Position numbers and translations under genes: made by a program. The notes under the pieces are model-generated. The model saw nothing but the letters and a program-made list of their open reading frames with translations, was not told the origin of the DNA and searched no databases. This document shows, piece by piece, positions 27,103 through 35,600 of a DNA stretch of 64,000 nucleotides (its first letter is position 1; the number at the start of each line of letters is the position of its first letter). Source of the stretch: JAMZMI01 sp963848175. GTDB taxonomy: Bacteria; Bacteroidota; Bacteroidia; Cytophagales; Cyclobacteriaceae. Where the stretch lies: assembly GCA_963848175.1 (NCBI GenBank), contig CAWKCO010000011.1, forward strand, positions 558,001 through 622,000, given 5' to 3'.

Positions 27103-28651
27103 TTAATGATAATTGTTTGCCCCTCTGATGTTTTCATGGTCAGGGATATGTGATGTCTCATTTTGTGACTTCTCAATATCATGATCATCCATATTGTTTT
27201 TGAGGATGTTTTTGATCATTTGATAGCTATATGCATCATAGTAAACCGCCCGCAGACAGGCTTTGTCTACACGCTGATTTCCGTAGGTTTTGGCTAGTTG
27301 CAAGATGCCGTTGGCGCGCTTATAATTGATTTCAGGGTAATCTGCTCGTTGGAAAAGTCCAGTCATAAAGAGTTCGACATTGATACCCACTTTGCGGGCC
27401 TGATTGGTGAAGAATTGGGGACTCCAATCATTGTAAAACTGGTGTGTGCTGCTTAAATGCTCTTTATTGGTGATATAACTGCCTTGTCTTTTGATGCGCT
27501 CATGAAAGGCGATACGCTCATGTTTGTGGTAGATTTCCACGTGCTTAGCACTGAATTGAATTTGCGTCTGACTGCCGATAAATCGATAAGGGACACTATA
27601 ATAGGTTTTGTCTGCTGATAGATATACATATCCCATCTTTTGAACTTTGGCTTGGGCGTAATCCTTTGTCTGATAAATAGTTGGTGCTAGTGGCTTGAGC
27701 AAGGGTTTTTCAAAGGTTTGGAACAGCTCTCTTCTTGACGACTCCTTCCTTTGGAACAAAACATCATTGTATGATTCCAGATGCTTTTTGATCTCTGCAT
27801 TAAGCGCTTGTAAGGAGAAGAACTGCATATTGCGCATCGGATAATATATCCGCTGATAAGTCAGGTGAACTGCGTTTTCAACCAATGCTTTGTCCTGTGG
27901 GGCATAGCTGCGTGTAGGGTTGATGGCACAACTATAGTGCAGCGCAAAGTCTTTGAAGGTCTTGTTGATCACTGCCTCGTATTTGCTAGCCCGGGTGACG
28001 GCAGCCTTGAGGTTATCTGAGACGATGGCTTGAGGGACACCTCCAAAATAAGCAAGCGCATTGTTTAGGCATGAGATGAAGTCTTCTCGTTTTTGACTGA
28101 AACAGGCCTCTACGTAGGTATATTGGCTGAAAGGCAAGGTGGCTACAAATACTTCCATCTGAATCACCTCACCAGAAGTGGGGTCTATCACCTCCAGTTT
28201 TTTACCAGCAAAATCCACGTAGAGCTCTTTAGCGGGCTGGTGATCCAGCTTCATCGAGCCTTTGGGCTGTTTGTATTTGCGCTGATAATGAGTGGTAAAC
28301 TGGGTATACCCGTATGGATTTTCATTCTGCTCTGCATAGAGCAGGTAATGGTAGAGCCAGCGTAAACCCTGGGTGATTACGATGTGCATGCATCGTTTCA
28401 AAAAACGACATGAGAGCCGAAAAACGCTCGTTATTGATGGTCGTTTTAGAAGATACCAACTCTTCAAGATCAGCTTGACTCAACGCTTGGAGTTCCTCCA
28501 TCGATAAGTCCGACGACTGAAAAGAACGGATATACTCATTGATAGTGTTTCTGTGTAGGCCGAGGGTGCGACTAATCTGACGGTTACTCGTACCGTCAAG
28601 ATGTAAGTTGATAATTTGCTTCAAGTCCATTATATCCAGTTTGTTCGCCAT
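27103..28651 (-). pseudogene. istA: IS21 transposase IstA, one frameshift
   Basis: The N-terminal part (start 28,651, MANKLDIMDLKQIINLHLDG) has the helix-turn-helix NRQISRTLGLHRNTINEYI. The main part, open from 28,467 to 27,103, carries the DDE core: YVDFAGKK (Asp), IVSDNLKAAV (Asp) and DKALVENAV (Glu). The two frames meet at about 28,340-28,390. Unless the shift is programmed or a read error, the element is dead. Confidence 0.85.
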
Positions 28652-28857
28652 CGTTTTTAATGGCGATGTTAACAGTATAAGAACTCTTAAAGTGGTGGAG
28701 CCATGCTGGCACAAATCGAAATGATATCAGACTTGACATAGCCAAATAAATGGCACAAATCGAACCGAAATCAATTCATCCAGAGTGGCACATTTTGAAG
28801 TGAAACCACTGGCACACAAAAACTGAAATGAGTGGCATATTTCGAAGTGTAATATCC
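28652..28857. other. IS21 right end with repeated IstA-type sites
   Basis: Five copies of TGTGCCA or ATGCCACT (minus-strand reading) occur between about 28,700 and 28,840, spaced 30-50 bases apart, most preceded by a TTTCxxTTT-like word. IS21 ends carry such arrays as transposase-binding sites. A minus-strand promoter for istA should also lie here. Confidence 0.6.
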
Positions 28858-29168
28858 AAAAAGGAGGAGAGCTGAGAAAGCAGTGGAAATTTTTCATGTT
28901 TTGAAGAAACAAAATCAGTTGATCGAGTTCAGGGATATTTTTATTGGAGCAACAGCTCTTCCCCATGAATTTCCTCTTAAAACGCTAAACTTCAAGCATT
29001 TTAGCCGAATACCTGACCTTCAACTTATCTAAATCCAACACTCATTTATGGAGCTTGGCAGCACGCTTTAATATTGGAAATGGTGGCGGCCTACCTTTTG
29101 GTGAATATTCATTTTAGTGAAATCACAAATGGGGAAGAGATCGCAGTTAGGAAGTTTTTGAAGGAGTG
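28858..29168. repeat. Duplicated toxin-antitoxin remnant block, copy 2, right half
   Basis: It matches 24,580-24,893 and contains the second VapC C-terminal remnant (28,859-29,032, plus strand, ending FSRIPDLQLI). Removing the IS21 and one AAAAA restores continuity with 26,032-26,280. Confidence 0.8.
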
Positions 29169-29224
29169 AGGGGAGTGTAAAATGGAAAGTTTAAAACTTT
29201 CATTTCTCAAATCTCTGAACGGGT

Positions 29225-29525
29225 CTAAAATGGTTTTGGGTCTTTCTTGACATGTCTAACTCGCAAGACCCTAATTTCTTTTATCCCAATAAAGTAGGCA
29301 ATCCGAAGATTATGTCTTTCAAAAGCCCTGTAGGAGTCATCCCATTATTTATCTTGAATTTGTCTGGAGCAAACTTCTCTGGGTGAGCGGGTATAAGATC
29401 AATGGCCGATAAATCTCTTTTCTTACTTGTTCCGCATTTTGGATGGAATCCTGAGCAATATATTTGATTTGCTTTCTGAACGATGTTTTAGCCGGAGTGT
29501 CCCATACAATAGTCATTTCAGCCAT
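29225..29525 (-). pseudogene. ParE/RelE-type toxin, two frameshifts
   Basis: The repaired reading is MAEMTIVWDTPAKTSFRKQI, KYIAQDSIQNAEQVRKEI, AIDLIPAHPEKFAPDKFKIN, DSYRAFERHNLRIAYFIG and EIRVLRVRHVKKDPKPF. The fold signature (R-I-A-Y, then I-x-V-L-R-V-x-H) is that of ParE/RelE-family toxins. Breaks are near 29,408 and 29,342. The start overlaps the antitoxin gene. Confidence 0.7.
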
Positions 29526-29749
29526 GTCTCAGACTCTCTCTTCACGTCGTTATGAGCAGTATATCCGCCTGATTCAATTCGATTATTAGCTTCTTCTATC
29601 TCTCGATTATATTGCTCAATACTCACTCGCTGACTATCCTCTTTCTCCTGTTCTTTCTTCAAAAGGGCTTCCAATTTATCAATGAGTTTTTCATTGCTTA
29701 TGGTCAATATTTCCTCAATAAAATGAAGTTTTTTTATATGTAAATCCAT
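29513..29749 (-). CDS. Putative antitoxin partner of the ParE-like toxin
   Basis: From the ATG at 29,749 (MDLHIKKLHFIEEILTISNE) it encodes 78 residues, mostly charged helix (KLEALLKKEQEKEDSQ...). It ends 13 bases past the toxin start. Size, charge and overlap fit a ParD-like or similar addiction-module antitoxin. The frame is open further upstream, to 29,797. A DNA-binding motif is not obvious. Confidence 0.6.
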   Translation of the reverse strand: MDLHIKKLHFIEEILTISNEKLIDKLEALLKKEQEKEDSQRVSIEQYNREIEEANNRIESGGYTAHNDVKRESETWLK

Positions 29750-29943
29750 AACAGTAAAGATAATCATGATTAGGTAACTTTTATTGGCGTCACTCAATCA
29801 ATAGTGTCGGAAGGTTTTCCAGTTTTTATGCCGCTAAACTTAAATATCGACATAAAAATATCGCAGAAGTAATCCACGATGCTATCTAATCCTTTGTCCT
29901 CCCTTGTAAAACCTATTGATAAGATTTTATTCAATCATTTCTT

Positions 29944-30918
29944 TTATTTGCCATCGATTACATAGGGTTGCCGCTCAGAGGTAGGTAAAGGATGCAAATA
30001 GTCATTCTCTTTAGAATAGTATTCCTCGCGCTCCGTTAATAGATTTCTAAAATTAATGTATGAACCATTTGAACACTCCCCTTGATAATTAAAAGGCTGC
30101 TTTTTCAAAATCTTTCGACAGGTTTCTCGGGGGTAATAACCTTCTTTTTTATCTAAACCAAAACAGTTGTACTTGTAATGATAGCCCCGCCATGCATTAC
30201 AATAAACACGGGTAGTGTCAATTTGCTCTTGATTGGTATAATCAGGGTAACCACTCACATATTGACGGCATTCTGTCTGAGTAGCGTATTGAAGTGTATC
30301 CTTCCAGACATAATACTCTTCTAGATAATATACTTTTTCCATCTGCCGTTCCCAAGGCTCATGTTTCCGACTAAAGATATTGTATGATACCTCACGGGTG
30401 ATTAAACGCAGTGCGCCCGCTTCATTATAATAATAAACACGCTTGGTAAAATCACTAAACGGACTGCTCTCCGTTACTCGTACCCATGTAGCTATTAACT
30501 CGTTTATCACTTCTTCGTCATTGGATCTTATCCTTTCTATAAAATTTTTATAAAACCTCAGACCATAGCCATCTATCACATCCCGCCAAGCATTAGGAAA
30601 AACTTCTTTTCTATATCCTTCCTTCTCCTTATTGATTTTACTCAACCACCCATCTATTACATCACGCATAGAGTCTACTGGTATCTCTTTGATTAGCTTA
30701 ACTCCGTACCCGTCGTATTCTTGATTTTTAGATATCACAGGAAGAGGATTTTCACCTCGAATTTCTCTAACTACATTGCCAAATTCCTGAAGCGACATTT
30801 TCTTCAATTCCTCCATAGTATATTTTTGCAATAAAGAATCTTTTAAGGTCATTACCTGCGCATTCACCTGAATGCTGACAAATCCTACCAGTAATATGAT
30901 TAATGCTAATTTTTTCAT
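29944..30918 (-). CDS. Exported protein of unknown family, candidate immunity partner of the M15 tip
   Basis: The 324-residue protein has a clear signal peptide (MKKLALIILLVGFVSIQVNA-Q). It contains two copies of a DVIDGxL/DVIDGYG segment (about residues 85 and 110) and a cysteine-containing C-terminal half rich in Tyr and charged residues. Its ATG overlaps the stop of the M15-peptidase tip upstream as ATGA. Family membership is unknown. The context (peptidoglycan-peptidase tip directly upstream, periplasmic location) suggests an immunity protein, an inference only. Confidence 0.6.
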   Translation of the reverse strand: MKKLALIILLVGFVSIQVNAQVMTLKDSLLQKYTMEELKKMSLQEFGNVVREIRGENPLPVISKNQEYDGYGVKLIKEIPVDSMRDVIDGWLSKINKEKEGYRKEVFPNAWRDVIDGYGLRFYKNFIERIRSNDEEVINELIATWVRVTESSPFSDFTKRVYYYNEAGALRLITREVSYNIFSRKHEPWERQMEKVYYLEEYYVWKDTLQYATQTECRQYVSGYPDYTNQEQIDTTRVYCNAWRGYHYKYNCFGLDKKEGYYPRETCRKILKKQPFNYQGECSNGSYINFRNLLTEREEYYSKENDYLHPLPTSERQPYVIDGK

Positions 30919-31188
30919 GGTTTGAGTTGTTCAAGGTATTTGGCTATCTCAGATTTTTTTATCTCAAAGTGCATGTAGTCAACATTATTTCCGTTCCACA
31001 TACCACCCCATTGAACATCCGCTTCTTCCTGAAAAGCCTGGATAAGCTCAAGAGGCAATTCACAAAAGCCGTTCTTAAATATGTGCTTAATAAAGTTTTC
31101 TTGGGAGGAGCGCTTTTTCTAAAGCACTCGCAAATGAATGAAAAGGACGGGTTTCTGATGCACTAACAAACCCTTCACTTGTTAAACG
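30915..31188 (-). pseudogene. Orphan M15-type peptidoglycan peptidase tip, one frameshift
   Basis: On the minus strand, EGFVSASETRPFHSFASALE (frame 1) passes at about 31,110 into SSQENFIKHIFKNGFCELP, then VQWGGMWNGNNVDYMHFEI and YLEQLKP. The W-G-G-x-W ... D-Y-M-H-F-E signature is that of M15 D-Ala-D-Ala or L-Ala-D-Glu peptidases; Asp and His of DYMHFE bind zinc. The 5' part with the first metal ligand is missing. It looks like a displaced C-terminal toxin domain followed at once by a signal-peptide gene. Confidence 0.6.
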
Positions 31189-31492
31189 TCAACCAGAACT
31201 TGGTAAATGCAACTGCAATGCCATCTAAACCTGAAACAGATGGAATGTTGATGTTATTAAATAATGTCGTAAGTTCTTCATCAGTCAACCTACGTTCCAA
31301 GGAAGAAAGTGCTGGTTGCTATTCCCTGAATACTTTGAGAAAAACCAGATAAATCCGTGCGCTCCTTGATCATCAAATATCACATAGTTTAAATCAGAGG
31401 GCTTCCCCGGTGGGTTTAGTAGCTGATTAAGAAGTTTTAACTTAGAGATGCCGAAGCTAAAACTTCTTATTCTTAAAATTCTTTGAACTCAT
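31175..31492 (-). pseudogene. Unidentified small broken gene in the toxin locus
   Basis: A possible ATG at 31,492 (MSSKNFKNKKF) leads by frameshifts into ISKLKLLNQLLNPPGKPSDL, NYVIFDDQGAHGFIWFFSKY, NQHFLPWN and finally LTDEELTTLFNNINIPSVSG to FWLTFNK (stop 31,175). The total is about 100 residues. No export signal is seen, and I do not recognise it. Its place between a toxin/immunity pair and an orphan toxin tip would suit another immunity protein or toxin scrap. Confidence 0.4.
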
Positions 31493-31557
31493 ACCAATTC
31501 AACCCCTCAAGTTCATATTTTCTGTAAAAATTATTGTCTTTATCAAAAAGAGCATAG

Positions 31558-32067
31558 TCAATTCGTTTCTAGCATGACACCTCCATATTTCTGACAAGTT
31601 GCATTAGAACTCTCCTTGAGTCGTCGAGCAATACTCTGCCACTTCCTTTTTTGCAAATAGATTGGCAACTTAGGATGACTGCTAATTTCATAATCGTCTA
31701 TTATAAAATCTAAAGTTGACTTAGCAAGGAGTTCGTGTTCTAAAATATATTCTATAAAATAGCAGTCTTCAACCTGCAAAAAGTACCAAAAATTATTACC
31801 TCCAACTTGTGATCCGTAATAGGTAAAAATTGAGTCATAATCATCCCTCGCATATCCATTCTTTGTTAGAGGTTCTGTTAAGGTCATAAGAGTATCGTAA
31901 ACACTGGGAAAGCGTTCCTTTAGATCTTCACTTAATTCGAGAGATTGAATAAAAAATTTGGCTTGTAGTGGTATAAAACCGACATAGTCAACGACATAAT
32001 AGGGCTTGATCGAATCGTACCGATTGAGAGTAACTCTATTTGACAATGAATTAAGATGATCTTCCAC
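31558..32067 (-). CDS. Candidate periplasmic immunity protein, main part
   Basis: These 169 residues (SLSNRVTLNRYDSIKPYYVV, YARDDYDSIFTYYGSQVGGN, NFWYFLQVEDCYFIEYILEH) follow the signal-peptide piece at 32,089-32,295 after two close frame changes (about 32,090 and 32,070). The first codon in this frame is a GTG at 32,067 and is not a real start. The frame stops at 31,558; in another frame the sequence goes on (RIDYALFDKDNNFYRKYELE, stop at 31,473), so the natural C-terminus may be there. The family is not recognised. Confidence 0.55.
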   Translation of the reverse strand: MEDHLNSLSNRVTLNRYDSIKPYYVVDYVGFIPLQAKFFIQSLELSEDLKERFPSVYDTLMTLTEPLTKNGYARDDYDSIFTYYGSQVGGNNFWYFLQVEDCYFIEYILEHELLAKSTLDFIIDDYEISSHPKLPIYLQKRKWQSIARRLKESSNATCQKYGGVMLETN

Positions 32068-32088
32068 GCTTTAACAGTTAGCTTTCCA

Positions 32089-32295
32089 TTATCGAATAGT
32101 TCGTAAAGCTCTTGGCAATGCATGTGCATATTCATAGAGATTTAGATTTTGCAAGTCTTCTTCGATAGAGGCTTTAATTGCATCACCACCATTTCCAAAA
32201 TCAATATCAACATTGATACTATTATCTACCCCAGCTTGAGAGAGGGCTTGATAAGCAACAAAAACGGACAAAATTGGAATTAATAATTTCTTCAT
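32089..32295 (-). CDS. Candidate periplasmic immunity protein, signal-peptide piece
   Basis: The ATG at 32,295 gives MKKLLIPILSVFVAYQALSQ, a standard export signal, then about 40 residues (VDNSINVDIDFGNGGDAIKA). The last codons are read-through; in the other frame QELYELFDNGKLTVK continues the protein. It starts inside the end of the DUF5675 toxin tip (74-base overlap, perhaps less if the tip ends earlier), the tight arrangement expected for toxin and immunity genes. Confidence 0.6.
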   Translation of the reverse strand: MKKLLIPILSVFVAYQALSQAGVDNSINVDIDFGNGGDAIKASIEEDLQNLNLYEYAHALPRALRTIR

Positions 32296-32660
32296 AATCT
32301 GTATTAATATCTATGGTTATTTTGACAACTTTTCCTTGATCTTCCGCTACCTGTTTTCGACGTTCAATATAGTTATTGATCGTTGTTAAAGTGGTACCAG
32401 AAGTACCATTTGTATCATATATATCTAAAGAGGTTAGAGCACCATCTATTAAAAAATCTTGTGAAGAACTATTGTATCCCGTTCCGCAAGTAATCAAGCA
32501 ACCTGTTGAACTCTCATAATTAATGCCTTTATGAATCAAAATACCACCTCGAGTTCCTGACTTTTCAGAAGTCGTCACAAGAGTAAACTCATTGGCACAA
32601 TTTGATCTCCCAGTTGCACAATCGTTTTCTACAACATCATATTCATTTTCAGGGATTCTC
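32222..32660 (-). pseudogene. DUF5675 / L,D-transpeptidase-like C-terminal toxin tip of the carrier
   Basis: After a frameshift at about 32,660 the carrier continues IPENEYDVVENDCATGRSNC, ANEFTLVTTSEKSGTR, GGILIHKGINYESSTGCLIT and then a 70-residue tail. The preceding carrier segment (SSFTIDGESVSGFFIERESG) supplies the first strands. The order (FTIDGE...ER, IPxxxYDV, F-x-L, GILIHKG, S-x-GC) is that of DUF5675. The His of IHKG and the Cys of TGCL resemble the catalytic pair of L,D-transpeptidases, so peptidoglycan is the likely target (inference). Confidence 0.6.
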
Positions 32661-35600
32661 TTCTAGATCCCGCAGTTCTTTCCTGCACAGTAGTTCCAGA
32701 TTCTCGTTCGATAAAAAAACCGCTCACAGATTCCCCATCAATCGTAAAGCTGCTCAAGGTATTCTTCTGATTCTGAGCAATCAATGTTGTTACGATTTCT
32801 ATTCTCAAAGTATCGTCTCCAAACAAATATTGTTCCAGCATATCAAATTTATCATTAGAAGTATAAATCTTTAGCAATGGCTTAAAGTCTCCATTGGCAA
32901 TGGAGCCACTGAATTCAAAAATGCTCGTATTTTTTTTACTTGGATGTTCATAGCTATAATTTTCAGATGGATTTATCTGATGCTCCCCATTATAATACCA
33001 GTGCTCTACCAATAACTCAGCGTCTGCCTCATTGATGGTGACTGTGCCTTTGTAAGTATAAGTAGATCGATCAATAAATTCCGAAGAAATAAATAACTCA
33101 TCACTTCTTTTATTTGTAGCCCTTAAAGAATCTACTAAGGCTTGAACTCGATCATTATTAACAAGAACACCCAAAGCACTCTCCGCATCATCCTCAAACC
33201 ACCCCACCATCTTCTCTGGATTGTGGACATTGTCCCACTGGTGTTTGTAGAGTTTAGTTGCCTCGCTACCCGAGTAGTCCATCAGGTTATCTGTGTCGCC
33301 CTGATTGGCAATGAAGGCTTTATCGCTGAACGTATGTCTCAGACAGAAAGCGCCATGACCCAGCTCATGGGCGATGGTTTGGGCTTCTGTATTATTGAAG
33401 ATGTAACCGTATTGCCTTTTAAAGGGCATAAAGCCTGACAGGCTTGTCTGCACGCCATCTACTAGAAAAACATAGTAGGCATCCTTGTCCACATTGCGGC
33501 TTCTCTTAAACTTTCTGTTGAACTCCCGCATGTTTGCAGGAAAGCTAGCAGCTATACTGCTTTCTCCTTCGTCAAGGTTTTTGATCAGGTCTGGGTCATC
33601 TATGGTGAAGCGCTCATCTACCACTACCTCCCATTCTGCTACGGCTTGACCATAGATGGCATTGAGTGGTATAGACAGCTCTTCAGCTGAAGGGGCTTTC
33701 ACATCATTCACTGGTACGATGATCACTTTGTTTCTGACCTGATCGTAGCTGACAACATTGAGCAGACCGAGGGTCACTTCTTTCTCCTCAACTTCTTTGT
33801 CTTCACCGCCTTCACCGCTTTCGTCTTTCTGGATAGCGTAGGCTCTCAGTTGCTGGGTAGCTCCATGGGTGGTGCCGATAATGGATACGCGCTTAGTGTT
33901 TTCTTTATCACCTTGCTGGGCACTGAGTGGTACAGTAGGAGTTTTGAAGCCGATGTAGGTAGGAAACTTCTCTTTGTCGGTAGTGGCAATGGCATAATCG
34001 GTACGGCCGCTGGCAATGGATTTCCAAGCTACCCAGTAGTCGGTTTCGTTGAGCTTTTGCGCTCTGGATTGATCATATTTACTCGCATCAAAACCATAGG
34101 TTTGGTTGGGGTCTGGGGCAAAGGCGATGGTATAGTCGAGGGGTTCGTCTTGTGCTACGGCTTCTGGTGGGGTAACGTCTGAGTTGGCTCCCCCTGCTCC
34201 TTTGGTTATTCCTCCTTTAGAGTCCACCGTCCACTGCTCTCCACCTGCATCTTCTATCACGAGGGTTTTACCCTCTTCTGGTAGAGCTGGTAAGTCAACG
34301 GCTACTGTATTGCCATCAGCATCTTTGGCTTCCAGTACGCCCGCTTCATTGAGGGTCAGCTCAGCAATATCTGCTGTGAGCACAATTGGTGCTGGCTGTT
34401 CGTTTGGATTGGCGATGTTGTCTGGGTTTTCTGATGTGGGGCTTTCGTCCAGTTTGTCTTCTTCTTCGTCTTTGCGGCTCACCATTCCGTTTTCCAGATC
34501 ATAAACCGTCACTACTCTGCCTGACAGGGCACGGTAGTCTTCGTTGAGTTGTACGTTTTGAATCTTTACTCTGATCCCTGCATTGTTGAACATCGGGATG
34601 TTGGTATAGCCTGTGCCGCTATAGCTGCCGCCAGACCCGCCTGCCGACGAGGCAGGGTTTTGCGTCACTTCCAGTACCACCACTTCCAGATCGCCGATGC
34701 GAAAGTGATCCTTGGGATTTAGGGGCTTTTGCAGAGGATTGGGACTCAGGGGTGGCAGGTCTACCGTGGCTCCACAGGTGTAGCTATCGTCTGTGGTAGC
34801 GGATGCGTCGGGAGTCTTTATAGTTTGGCTCGTAGTGGGGTCACTTTCAAACTGATTGCATTTGCCCAGCACGGCATACTCATAGGTGGTATTGGCTTTC
34901 AGGTCGGGGATGATCTGGGAGGTGGAGAGGGTATTGAAGGTATTCCAATAGTCTTTGCCTTGCTCCCGTACTTTCACAGTGAAGCCGGTATGGTTCATGG
35001 CGCCTGTCCAAGTGAGTTTGATCCTGTTGGCGTCCAGCACTTCTGCGCTTACTCCCGTCACGGGTGTGCAAGCCTCTCCATATTGAAACCAGTGGGTTTC
35101 GCTATAGCCTTGGTTTTTGAAGAGGTCTTGTCCGCTGATGTCATAGGCGCGAATCCTAAAGGCGTATTTCTTTCCCAGAATAAGCTGGGGTTCTATCGGC
35201 CCGAAGTAGAGCGAAGTGAGCGTGGTGGTGGTGCGATAGAGGCTGTTGGAGGAACGAACGGCTACTTCGGGGTTGTCTTGACCAGGATACATTTCATAAA
35301 GTGCAAACTCATACTCGGTGGTAAAGGCGGAGTTGGGGGAAGCCAAATGTCTGCCAATCCAGGAGAAGTTGATGTTTTGGGGCATGGTGGCCTGCAGCTT
35401 GTCTCCATTGAAGGGAAAGTTGATCAGGGGTGGGTCGTTGAGTACCATCCAGGCCATGGCGGTGGCAGGATTGGAGACGGTGACGTTTCGGGTGTATTCT
35501 ACTACGGCTATGGTGAAGGTGTAGAAGCCTTCGGGCAGTTTGCCACCTTTGATAAATTCTGCTTTTGTGATGCCTTCAAAGATGAGGTGATCGGCATTGA

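Larger units (their letters stand above)
26281..28857 (-). mobile_element. IS21-family element, complete, with 5-bp target duplication
   Basis: The boundaries follow from comparison with the uninterrupted copy at 24,340-24,893: AAAAA at 26,276-26,280 and at 28,858-28,862 flank a 2577-bp insert. Both ends carry repeats of GTGTGCCA and TTTCAGT (left near 26,300-26,332; right several copies between 28,700 and 28,850), the multiple terminal repeats typical of IS21. It contains istA (broken) and istB. Confidence 0.85.

Noticed and set aside
33330..33380. Canonical metzincin motif HExxHxxGxxH in the carrier
   Set aside because: The third His is one position too far and the Gly is absent (HELGHGAFCLRH), so I call it zincin-like rather than metzincin.
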